Positions 1 through 5,834 of a stretch of DNA of 7,362 bases are shown piece after piece. Source of the DNA: Halobacteriovorax sp. (GTDB lineage Bacteria > Bdellovibrionota > Bacteriovoracia > Bacteriovoracales > Bacteriovoracaceae). Location of the stretch: NCBI GenBank assembly GCA_002686115.1, contig NZAF01000062.1:1-7362 (forward strand), read 5' to 3'. The notes beneath the pieces were generated by a model that was given only the letters and a program-made list of their open reading frames with translations, was not told the origin of the DNA and made no database searches. How positions within the stretch are numbered: position 1 is the stretch's first letter; every line of letters begins with the position of its first letter. Position numbers and translations under genes: made by a program.

Positions 1-1114
1 CATTAAAATCTCAGAAAAAATAACTCAACTAAGGGCCAATGGAAAAAAAATCATTGGCCTAAATGTTGGTGAACCCGACTTCTCTTCACACCCTAGTGTG
101 CTAGAAGGTACAAAGAAAGCTCTCGACGAAGGACTTACAAAATACTCTCTCGTAGCTGGTGAAAATGTCTTAAGAGAAGAAATAATTAATTATTATAATG
201 AGCGTTTTAATACGAGTTTTAAAGCGTCAAATGTATTAGTTGGAAATGGATCCAAACAAATCATCTATAATGCTTTTCAAGCTCTACTAAACGGAGGTGA
301 CGAGGTTATTATTCCAGTTCCGTACTGGGTAACCATACCTGAATCAGTAAAATTAGCAGGTGGAAAAAATGTCTTTGTTCCTGTTAAAGAAGATTTTCAT
401 TTAGACCTTGAAGCTATTAAAAAGGCAGTTACGAATAAAACGAAGCTCATTTATATTAATACTCCAAATAATCCTTCAGGAGTTAGTTATACAAAAAATG
501 AGATGATGGAGATTGAAAACATTCTAATTGAAAATGATCTATATCTTTTGTCTGATGAAGCTTATGAAGCGCTCATTTATGAAGATGAATTTGTCTCTCC
601 TGCAAGTTTAAGTGTAGAACTCGCGAAGAGGACCGTTTGTGTTCAAAGCTTTTCAAAGTCATTTTGCATGACTGGATTTAGACTTGGCTATATGATTGCT
701 CCAGAATCTTTTATTAAAAAAGTAGGATCATTTCAAGGCCATCTATGTGGTAATGTCCCCCCTTTTACTCAGTATGGTGCAGTTGCAGCTCTTAAAGCTA
801 GAGATCAAATCATCCCTCCACTTATTGAAACAATGAAAAAAAGAAGAGACTTAAGTATCTCTTTGTTTAAAGACTTATTTGAATTTACTCACCCATCAGG
901 TGCCTTTTATCTTTTCTTTAATATTGAACCTTATATAAATAAAGGTCTCGTAAAAAATAGTACGGAAATGGTAGAGCTTCTCATTGACAAGGCAGGTGTC
1001 GCACTTGTGCCCGGTCTTTTTTTTGGGATGGATAATTATATACGCCTGGCCTATACCGCTCACAGCGATGAAATCAAAGAAGCTTATGAGAGAATAAAAG
1101 AGGTTCTAAAATGA
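1..1114 (+). CDS. Class I PLP-dependent aminotransferase (aspartate/aromatic/prephenate type), 5' end cut off
   Basis: Fold-type I aminotransferase that moves an amino group between an amino acid and a 2-oxo acid. The frame is open to the left edge (first full codon at base 2, 370 codons visible), so the start lies outside; the GTG at 98 is internal because family-typical sequence (LRANGKK, then GEPDFSSHP) precedes it. About 15-25 N-terminal residues are missing by comparison with the usual 390-400. Visible landmarks: NTPNNPSG near 458-481, the cofactor-binding Asp of SDEAY at 554-556, the Schiff-base Lys of SFSKSF at 656-658 followed by MTGFRLGY, and the substrate-carboxylate Arg of YIRLAY at 1043-1045. 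Its stop overlaps the tyrA start (ATGA). Cotranscription with tyrA and pheA suggests the substrate is prephenate, phenylpyruvate or 4-hydroxyphenylpyruvate; sequence alone cannot separate these from aspartate specificity. Family call is very safe, substrate is inference. Confidence 0.93.
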   Translation, partial: IKISEKITQLRANGKKIIGLNVGEPDFSSHPSVLEGTKKALDEGLTKYSLVAGENVLREEIINYYNERFNTSFKASNVLVGNGSKQIIYNAFQALLNGGDEVIIPVPYWVTIPESVKLAGGKNVFVPVKEDFHLDLEAIKKAVTNKTKLIYINTPNNPSGVSYTKNEMMEIENILIENDLYLLSDEAYEALIYEDEFVSPASLSVELAKRTVCVQSFSKSFCMTGFRLGYMIAPESFIKKVGSFQGHLCGNVPPFTQYGAVAALKARDQIIPPLIETMKKRRDLSISLFKDLFEFTHPSGAFYLFFNIEPYINKGLVKNSTEMVELLIDKAGVALVPGLFFGMDNYIRLAYTAHSDEIKEAYERIKEVLK

Positions 1115-1839
1115 AAGTTGGAATCATAGGATTTGGACGTCTTGGAAAATTATGTGCTTCACATATGATAAAAGATTTTGACTTATATATTTATGATAAA
1201 GTTGACTTCAAAAAAGAAATTAAAGCAATGAAGGCCAAGCCTGTGCAAATGAAAGAGTTTGGTATTTGCGACATCATTATTCCATTTGTGCCCATTAGTG
1301 AATTTGAAAATACAATGACTGCACTTAAGGACATATTAAAGCCTGGTTGTCTCATCATTGATGTCTGTTCCGTTAAAGAACATCCTATTAATGTAATGAA
1401 AAGTCTTTTAAGTGAAGATGTACAAATTCTAGGAACTCACCCTATGTTTGGTCCAGACTCTGCAAGAGATACACTCTTTGGAACTAAAATTGCTCTTTGC
1501 CCTGAAAGAATCGATCAAGACCTCTATCATAATATAAAATCATATCTTCATCGTAATGGTGTCAAGACAATAGAAACTACGCCAGAAAAACACGATAAAG
1601 AAATTGCGAGTACTCTTGTTCTCACTCATGTCATTGGAAGAACACTTGTTGATATGAAAGTAGAAGATCATGAAATCGATACAAAAGGATACAGACGCCT
1701 TTTAAAGATTCTACAAACAGTAGAAAATGATAGCTGGCAACTTTTTGATGATATGAATAGTTATAACCAGTTCTCAAAACCTACGCGTGAGGCGTTTAGA
1801 AAATCTTTAGAAAATATATTAAAAAGGCTTGAACATTGA
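1111..1839 (+). CDS. tyrA: Prephenate/arogenate dehydrogenase, plant arogenate-dehydrogenase-like
   Basis: Oxidative decarboxylation of arogenate (to tyrosine) or prephenate (to 4-hydroxyphenylpyruvate). The 242 residues start directly with a Rossmann fold: GFGRLG at 7-12, and Asp29 at the end of the second strand (YIYDK), which favours NAD over NADP. GTHPMFGP at 108-115 carries the catalytic His110. The C-terminal half (LTHVIGRTL 171-179, TKGYRRLLK 191-199, DSWQLF 207-212) resembles plant arogenate dehydrogenases more than the longer proteobacterial TyrA; Asp207 lines up with the Asp linked to arogenate preference in plants. No chorismate mutase or ACT domain, so it is short for the family. 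The start overlaps the aminotransferase stop by 4 bases and has GAGG at 1100-1103, 7 bases before ATG. Family very safe; arogenate preference is an inference from remembered alignments. Confidence 0.92.
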   Translation: MKVGIIGFGRLGKLCASHMIKDFDLYIYDKVDFKKEIKAMKAKPVQMKEFGICDIIIPFVPISEFENTMTALKDILKPGCLIIDVCSVKEHPINVMKSLLSEDVQILGTHPMFGPDSARDTLFGTKIALCPERIDQDLYHNIKSYLHRNGVKTIETTPEKHDKEIASTLVLTHVIGRTLVDMKVEDHEIDTKGYRRLLKILQTVENDSWQLFDDMNSYNQFSKPTREAFRKSLENILKRLEH

Positions 1840-2660
1840 AAGTTGGATTCCAAGGAACACTAGGTTCATATTCTGAGGAAGCTCTTTATAAGTACTTTGG
1901 AAGAAAAGATATAGAAGCCATTGGACTTCCTCTAAGTGAAGATGTCTGTATCGCTCTTGAAAAAGAGGAAGTTGCCTCTATCATTCTTCCTATTGAAAAT
2001 AGTATTGTCGGTAATGTTGATATAAATATGGATCTCATATACAAGCATAATTTCTATGCCATGGGAGAAGTATATCTACCAATAAATCATTGCCTCCTCG
2101 CAAATAAAGGAACGACATTAGAGGATATTAAAATAGTACACTCTCACCCTATTGCTCTGGCACAATGTCACGACTTCTTTGTAAAAAATAAAATTAAACC
2201 TGTTCCTGAGTTTGATACCGCTGGCGCTTCAAAACTATTAAGTGCTAGAGATACTAACCATGAAGCGACAATTGCCTCAAGACTCTGCAGCGACTATTAT
2301 GGACTAGAGATCATCTCAGACTCGGTACAAAAAGTAACAAAGAATATCACTCGTTTCCTAGTACTCGTTCTAGAAAAAGATATTCCAAATGCAATCAAAT
2401 TAGAAAAAACGAGTATTGCCTTCTCTACTAATCATAAACCTGGAGCACTCCTAGAATGTCTTGGCATCTTTGCTGATTTTGGTGTTAACTTAACAAAACT
2501 TCAATCAAGGCCAATCCCTGAAAATCCCTTTATGTATATATTCTATGCTGATTTCTTAGGTTCCATTAATGATGAAAGTATCAAAAATTGTCTTAAGTCA
2601 CTAAAAGAACACACTTCTGATATTAAGATTCTTGGCTCTTATCCTCGTGGAGTCCTTTAA
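1836..2660 (+). CDS. pheA: Prephenate (or arogenate) dehydratase with ACT domain
   Basis: Decarboxylating dehydration of prephenate to phenylpyruvate, or of arogenate to phenylalanine. The 274 residues hold the periplasmic-binding-like catalytic domain (about 1-178) and an ACT domain (about 191-265). Visible motifs: FQGTLGSYS at 5-13, PIENSIVGNV at 52-61, HPIALAQC at 104-111, DTAGASK at 127-133 and the catalytic Thr172 in TRF. The ACT domain has GALL at 203-206 and QSRP at 223-226, the Phe-sensing motifs, so feedback inhibition by phenylalanine is likely; the usual Glu of ESRP is Gln here. No N-terminal chorismate mutase, so this is the monofunctional form. The start is a TTG overlapping the tyrA stop (TTGA), chosen because MKVGFQG matches the family N-terminus and AAAGG lies about 8 bases upstream. 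Choice between prephenate and arogenate is open. Confidence 0.95.
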   Translation: MKVGFQGTLGSYSEEALYKYFGRKDIEAIGLPLSEDVCIALEKEEVASIILPIENSIVGNVDINMDLIYKHNFYAMGEVYLPINHCLLANKGTTLEDIKIVHSHPIALAQCHDFFVKNKIKPVPEFDTAGASKLLSARDTNHEATIASRLCSDYYGLEIISDSVQKVTKNITRFLVLVLEKDIPNAIKLEKTSIAFSTNHKPGALLECLGIFADFGVNLTKLQSRPIPENPFMYIFYADFLGSINDESIKNCLKSLKEHTSDIKILGSYPRGVL

Positions 2661-2719
2661 ATAAACATTTTTTTCTTTCTGGTGTGGTTTTTTTATTGTT
2701 TTTTTTAGGTATTCACAAT

Positions 2720-2725
2720 TAAAAT
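2720..2725 (+). promoter_or_regulatory. Putative -10 element (TAAAAT) for the Hpt-like gene
   Basis: TAAAAT differs from TATAAT at one base and ends 5 bases before the ATG at 2731. A weak -35 candidate, TTGTTT, lies at 2696-2701 with an 18-base spacer. Transcription would begin at or next to the start codon, giving a leaderless or nearly leaderless message. In such AT-rich DNA a single hexamer is weak evidence. Confidence 0.3.
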
Positions 2726-2730
2726 AAACT

Positions 2731-3159
2731 ATGGGATCTGATGAGTTATTAGAAGACTTTATAATTGAAATTCAAGACTTGAAAGCGAAGATGAGTATCA
2801 CTATATCAAAGCTCATTGAATGTAAGCTTCAAGATAAGTCTTTGTTTGAAAAATTTGGTCAAAATGTTGATCGTATTTATGGTACTGCCATGACGCTTGG
2901 ACATATTGAAATTGGCGAGTATACCAAAGCAATGAAAGATGTAACGTACATGGCTTCAGCAAGTGATAATGAAAAGGGCCAGCAAAAGACAGTAAAAGCG
3001 ATGATTAAGTATATTGAGCTTGGAGATGAGATATGCCTTGCTCTAAAAGACCCTGAGAAGGTCCCAGCGCTTAATTTTAAACTCAATCAAGAAAAAGCAA
3101 AGGTCGAAATCCTCAATCGTAGAGAGTTCTTTAGCGTCGATAAGAAAAGCTGTGATTAA
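2731..3159 (+). CDS. Small helical protein resembling an Hpt phosphotransfer domain without its histidine
   Basis: A 142-residue protein, charged and predicted mostly helical, with no signal peptide or membrane segment, so probably cytoplasmic. Residues 47-57 (DRIYGTAMTLG) match the Hpt signature H-x-x-K-G-[ST]-A-x-x-L-G except that the phosphorylated His is Asp47 and the Lys is Tyr50. The following helix (about 60-76) also fits an Hpt bundle. If the match is real it cannot carry a phosphoryl group in the usual way and may instead bind a partner such as a response regulator. The C-terminal tail (about 110-142) is charged and probably flexible. It stands alone, 70 bases after pheA, with no clear Shine-Dalgarno sequence and a -10-like TAAAAT 5 bases before the ATG. 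An alternative start is the ATG at 2791. The gene is convincing; the family call is tentative. Confidence 0.72.
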   Translation: MGSDELLEDFIIEIQDLKAKMSITISKLIECKLQDKSLFEKFGQNVDRIYGTAMTLGHIEIGEYTKAMKDVTYMASASDNEKGQQKTVKAMIKYIELGDEICLALKDPEKVPALNFKLNQEKAKVEILNRREFFSVDKKSCD

Positions 3160-3225
3160 TTAAGCGTTTAAACTTTAGACACTACCCAATTATTACAAGA
3201 TTCAACAATATATAGCTATTTTAAG

Positions 3226-3231
3226 TAGAAT
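3226..3231 (+). promoter_or_regulatory. Putative -10 element (TAGAAT) for the exported-protein cassette
   Basis: TAGAAT matches five of six consensus bases and ends 6 bases before the ATG at 3238, so transcription would start on the start codon. A -35 candidate, TCAACA, lies at 3202-3207 with an 18-base spacer and matches four of six bases. No Shine-Dalgarno sequence at usable spacing is present: the only purine run, GAAAG at 3232-3236, lies too close to the ATG. Confidence 0.38.
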
Positions 3232-3237
3232 GAAAGT

Positions 3238-3717
3238 ATGTTGAAAACATATTTTATTCTATTTATCAGCCTATTTTGCATGAGAACCCACGCGTCTAAC
3301 CATCAGGATATTGGCCCAGAGATAACAAGTTTTTTTGAAAAAATAAGTCCGTACGAAATTATTTCACCTGAAAGAAAAATTCAAGAGATTAATCTCATTG
3401 ACGGGGCTTACTGCTTCATTGAAACAAGAACAAAAGAAGGGATACTAGATCAAAGAATTCACTTTGATAAGGACGATATAAACCATAACGGAATGCTTTT
3501 GTTTCACAACACCTATAGAGGATTAAGGATTAAATTTTCAAACGCTGAAAATGGAAAGCTAACACTAAAAATGTCTACAGGAACAAGCGGTGGCGGTGTT
3601 GAATCCATCAATATGACAGTAAAGAGTTTAAGAGGAATAAAGGCTTTAATTTATCGCGGAAATCATGGAAATATGATGCGAGGATTTAGAGAGTCTTATT
3701 TTGGATGTTATGAATAA
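3238..3717 (+). CDS. Exported small protein, first of two tandem paralogs
   Basis: No named family is recognised. The 159-residue product starts with a Sec signal peptide (Lys3, hydrophobic core 5-14, likely cleavage after Ala19 in THA), giving a periplasmic or secreted mature protein of about 140 residues. It is clearly homologous to the next gene: [HP]-x-D-x-GP near 24-27, NLID-x-x-x-CFIETR at 52-64, LDQRI at 70-74, DINHNG at 80-85 and a Cys three residues from the C-terminus. Cys59 and Cys157 are conserved in both and could form a disulfide. DINHNGML resembles the first half of an EF-hand/dockerin-type calcium loop, but the usual Glu at loop position 12 is absent. The beta-rich pattern after residue 50 suggests a small beta domain. 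It appears to be first in a three-gene run; the next gene starts 13 bases after its stop. Function unknown. Confidence 0.82.
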   Translation: MLKTYFILFISLFCMRTHASNHQDIGPEITSFFEKISPYEIISPERKIQEINLIDGAYCFIETRTKEGILDQRIHFDKDDINHNGMLLFHNTYRGLRIKFSNAENGKLTLKMSTGTSGGGVESINMTVKSLRGIKALIYRGNHGNMMRGFRESYFGCYE

Positions 3718-3721
3718 TCAC

Positions 3722-3728
3722 AGGAGAG
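3722..3728 (+). promoter_or_regulatory. Strong Shine-Dalgarno sequence that fixes the second paralog's start
   Basis: AGGAGAG lies a few bases before the ATG at 3731. It decides for this start over the in-frame ATG codons at 3701 and 3710, which would overlap the previous gene and put ten extra residues ahead of a well-formed signal peptide. Confidence 0.8.
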
Positions 3729-3730
3729 AA

Positions 3731-4204
3731 ATGAATAAGTTATTAGCGATATTACTTGTGTCTTTAATGAGTTTTTATACTTATTCTCAAGAGCATCCAG
3801 ATGTAGGTCCAAAAATAACCGGACTTTTTTCTGTGGAGGCATTAAAGATTGAGCGTCCTCAAGAGAGTTCATTTAATTTAAATCTTATCGATGAGGTGAA
3901 CTGCTTCATTGAAACCAGAGATGGTGACAATCAATTAGATCAAAGAATTAACTTCACTCAAGAAGATATTGATCACAATGGTCTTTTGACAATCAAAAAC
4001 GAAACACGTGTTATTAAAGTTCAATTTAAAAATAATGATAGAAATGGAATAGACCTCGTCATTAATAGTGGAAGGATAAAAGGAACAAAAGGGCATGCTG
4101 AGCTATCTGTATCAAGTCTAGAAGGCATAGAAATAAATACATATGCAGGTCACAATGTCACTCTTATCAATGGGCTTAGAAGAGCACATTTTATATGCGA
4201 GTAA
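3731..4204 (+). CDS. Exported small protein, second of two tandem paralogs
   Basis: Paralog of the gene just upstream; no named family is recognised. The 157-residue product begins MNKLLAILLVSLM, a typical Sec signal peptide with likely cleavage near Ser19-Gln20 (YS-QEHPD). Shared features are HPDVGP at 22-27, NLID-x-x-NCFIETR at 51-63, LDQRINF at 69-75, DIDHNGLL at 79-86 and a Cys next to last. Cys58 and Cys156 match the Cys pair of the first paralog. DIDHNG is a good D-x-D-x-N-G metal-loop core, though position 12 is Asn. The frame is open further upstream to an ATG at 3701, but the Shine-Dalgarno at 3722-3728 and the signal peptide support 3731. It lies 13 bases after the first paralog and meets the hydrolase gene with a short overlap or a 2-base gap. 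A duplication followed by divergence is the simple explanation. Function unknown. Confidence 0.85.
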   Translation: MNKLLAILLVSLMSFYTYSQEHPDVGPKITGLFSVEALKIERPQESSFNLNLIDEVNCFIETRDGDNQLDQRINFTQEDIDHNGLLTIKNETRVIKVQFKNNDRNGIDLVINSGRIKGTKGHAELSVSSLEGIEINTYAGHNVTLINGLRRAHFICE

Positions 4205-4953
4205 AGATGAAAGTCATAATTTACATTCTAACATTCTCTGTTTTATGTCTAAACTCTTTTTCTAAATCTAATTATGGTGAAGCTTTTGAAATCGTTTTGT
4301 TGGAGCACTACGATACTCAAGCTGTTCTCTATCACATAGAAGATCAAGGTAATGATAATCGATGTGTCTGGATTGGAGTTCATGGTATCAATGATTCACC
4401 AAAGAAAATCCTTACTTTAAAATTATTATATCCAAACTGTGCAATTAAAGTTTTAGCATATGATGATCAAACATCAAGACTTGGACCGATATCAAATATA
4501 TTAAAAGAAGAGTTAAAAGACCTTAAAAACAAATATGAGGTCATTCATATAGATGGACATAGTATGGGAGCAAGAATTTCACTTCATGCCTTAAATAAAT
4601 TTGATCCTCAATCTTCTTTAGTAAAACTAAATCTTCTCTCACCACACTTAATAGGGTTAAAATCATCTAATATAGCAAGAACTGCAATTTGGCCATTTAG
4701 TCTTCTTCCTAAAGTTAAGCCTGGAAAAGATATGGCATCAGCCTCAAGGTTTCAAAAAGAACTCAACTCAATAACTCTATCCCCTAAAGTTAATACTTCT
4801 GTTTATTCTGGCGGAAAAGACTGGCAGATTAAGCATAGCTCAGCTGAGTTTAAAAACTATATCGAAAAAATAAAAGCCAACTGGGAACATTATCCCAATG
4901 AAGATCATAATACAGTCATAGATAGGTTTTTAAATGAGAAAACTAAAAAGTAA
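4195..4953 (+). CDS. Exported alpha/beta-hydrolase fold protein (lipase/esterase-like)
   Basis: Predicted serine hydrolase of unknown substrate. In 252 residues, VHGIND at 62-67 supplies the oxyanion-hole HG, GHSMGA at 121-126 is the nucleophile elbow with Ser123, Asp209 (SGGKDW) is the likely acid and His238 (EDHNT) the likely base, in the right order and spacing for the fold. A hydrophobic segment at about 7-23 with likely cleavage after SFS marks a signal peptide, so it would act in the periplasm or outside. The segment from about 150 to 190, between strands, may be a lid. Two starts are possible: ATG 4195 (overlapping the preceding stop by 10 bases, AGAAGAG at 4178-4184) or ATG 4207 (MKVIIY, 2 bases after that stop, GAG at 4199-4201). 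It closes the three-gene exported cassette and faces the WYL gene tail to tail, 2 bases apart. Esterase, lipase or peptidase activity cannot be told from sequence. Confidence 0.85.
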   Translation: MRVKMKVIIYILTFSVLCLNSFSKSNYGEAFEIVLLEHYDTQAVLYHIEDQGNDNRCVWIGVHGINDSPKKILTLKLLYPNCAIKVLAYDDQTSRLGPISNILKEELKDLKNKYEVIHIDGHSMGARISLHALNKFDPQSSLVKLNLLSPHLIGLKSSNIARTAIWPFSLLPKVKPGKDMASASRFQKELNSITLSPKVNTSVYSGGKDWQIKHSSAEFKNYIEKIKANWEHYPNEDHNTVIDRFLNEKTKK

Positions 4954-4955
4954 TA

Positions 4956-5744
4956 TCAAGCTGCTTTTTTATTTTGAGAAACAAACTCTTGAAATTCACT
5001 TATGATAACGGTTGGATCAAGTATCTCAACACAATCTTTAATCGAATACAGCCATTCAAAGAGATATTGTGATTTTTCAACACTTGCCGCCCAGATAATA
5101 TCTCCATACTGATTCGTTGTTGTATAAGGATGACCAAGAAACATCAACTCACTTGGCATGGAGATGCTCTTACCATGATGTATTTTTAAAACGAGCCTCT
5201 CATCAGAACCTTCTACAACTCGCATCGCATGAATAAACTCTTCAATTTCAAGACGAGCATACATTGAGACATAATCATCTCCCAAAAGCTCAATATCCCT
5301 CACCTGACTTAGTTCAATAGAGACAATCTTTTTTGATTCGATATCTTCTCCAATAATTCCAAGACTATTGTTCATAAAGAGAACTCTCCATGGAAATACT
5401 GTCATCTGAGACTGGTCAATAAACTCCAAATTAACTGTTCTGGAATTATTAACCGCAATCTGAATATCTTTAGCGAGCTCTTTAAAGTCACTATTTTCAA
5501 GAAGTATATCACCAAAGTCTTTATGCCAAACTAGAGGTGAAATAACAAAAGACTCATGTTCGCTCTCATCAAAATTTAGCGTCAGTCCATAGGCGTTCGC
5601 TTTCTCAATAAAAAGATAAAACTCATCTTTGGTAATATCATTTTGCTCTAAAAAATTTACTAATTTTATTGGACTCTTTAATTCTTCTAAAAAAAACAAA
5701 ATTTTCCAAAAATCATCACGTATCAATGCCGCATTTTCGTTCAT
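4956..5744 (-). CDS. WYL-domain (WYL + WCX) transcriptional-regulator-like protein with degenerate motif
   Basis: The 262-residue protein resembles WYL regulators, which pair an N-terminal winged helix-turn-helix with a ligand-sensing WYL domain and a C-terminal WCX module. Residues about 7-70 look like a degenerate winged HTH (LEELKSPIKL, then ITKDEFYLFIEKANAYGL). The WYL-like region is about 97-155: VNLEFID, FPWRVL with Pro118, then SIELSQVRDIELL. The W-Y-L triplet itself is replaced by SLG at 127-129. The WCX part (about 182-250) is clear: SVEKSQYLFEWL and CVEILDP. The start at 5744 is chosen over ATG 5768 because GGGAG (minus strand) lies 5 bases before it. It is divergent from the membrane-anchored gene at 5835 and could act on the shared 90-base region, but no target is shown. 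Family call is good; DNA binding is uncertain. Confidence 0.85.
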   Translation of the reverse strand: MNENAALIRDDFWKILFFLEELKSPIKLVNFLEQNDITKDEFYLFIEKANAYGLTLNFDESEHESFVISPLVWHKDFGDILLENSDFKELAKDIQIAVNNSRTVNLEFIDQSQMTVFPWRVLFMNNSLGIIGEDIESKKIVSIELSQVRDIELLGDDYVSMYARLEIEEFIHAMRVVEGSDERLVLKIHHGKSISMPSELMFLGHPYTTTNQYGDIIWAASVEKSQYLFEWLYSIKDCVEILDPTVIISEFQEFVSQNKKAA

Positions 5745-5749
5745 GCAAA

Positions 5750-5754
5750 CTCCC
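5750..5754 (-). promoter_or_regulatory. Shine-Dalgarno sequence (GGGAG) deciding the WYL gene start
   Basis: Read on the minus strand, GGGAG is followed by five bases and then ATG at 5744. The longer reading frame from 5768 would place this site inside the coding sequence and has no comparable site of its own. Confidence 0.7.
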
Positions 5755-5775
5755 AAATAACTTAGCATACTAGTC

Positions 5776-5785
5776 GGATATATCC
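5776..5785. promoter_or_regulatory. Perfect 10-base palindrome GGATATATCC between divergent genes
   Basis: GGATATATCC is self-complementary and sits between the divergent WYL gene and the membrane-anchored gene. A dimeric regulator could bind such a site, perhaps the WYL protein itself. Only the location and symmetry are seen; the flanks (C on both sides) do not extend the symmetry. The rest of this 90-base gap holds a run of ten T (5800-5809) and the putative -10 for the plus-strand gene. Confidence 0.25.
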
Positions 5786-5822
5786 CTTTTTTCCTTTAGT
5801 TTTTTTTTTAATACAAGAGTGA

Positions 5823-5828
5823 GATAAT
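5823..5828 (+). promoter_or_regulatory. Putative -10 element (GATAAT) for the membrane-anchored gene
   Basis: GATAAT matches five of six consensus bases and ends 6 bases before the ATG at 5835, the same spacing as TAGAAT before the gene at 3238. No good -35 is seen: at the right distance lies the T run at 5800-5809. The nearest Shine-Dalgarno-like bases (GAGTGAG, 5817-5823) are too far from the ATG to be convincing. Confidence 0.35.
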
Positions 5829-5834
5829 CAATAT

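Noticed and set aside
98..1114. GTG at 98 as the aminotransferase start
   Set aside because: The same frame is open to the left edge and encodes family-typical sequence (LRANGKK, GEPDFSSHP) before it; the gene is simply cut by the window.
2661..2710. T-rich stretch after pheA as an intrinsic terminator
   Set aside because: Several T runs are present but no GC-rich stem precedes them on the plus strand, so a hairpin terminator cannot be supported.
2877..3086. 69-codon minus-strand reading frame
   Set aside because: It lies wholly inside the Hpt-like gene on the other strand, has no ribosome site and no family-like sequence; it looks like a shadow.
3156..3173. Adjacent 8-base palindromes TTAATTAA and GTTTAAAC (PacI and PmeI sites)
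   Set aside because: They could suggest a cloning junction, but AT-only and AT-rich palindromes are common by chance in such DNA, and the first includes the natural stop codon of the preceding gene.
3701..3730. ATG at 3701 as the start of the second paralog
   Set aside because: It would overlap the first paralog and put charged residues (NNHRRE) before the signal peptide; ATG 3731 has AGGAGAG directly upstream.
3411..3949. Short identical DNA islands in the two paralogs as functional repeats
   Set aside because: They fall on conserved codons (CFIET and LDQRI) in the same frame, so shared ancestry of the genes explains them.
4945..4969. AAAAAG ... CTTTTT as a bidirectional terminator between the hydrolase and WYL genes
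   Set aside because: The stem would be six base pairs, nearly all A-T, with a 13-base loop; too weak to call although the position between convergent genes is suitable.
5745..5768. ATG at 5768 as the WYL gene start
   Set aside because: The internal ATG at 5744 has GGGAG five bases upstream on the minus strand, while 5768 has no comparable site.
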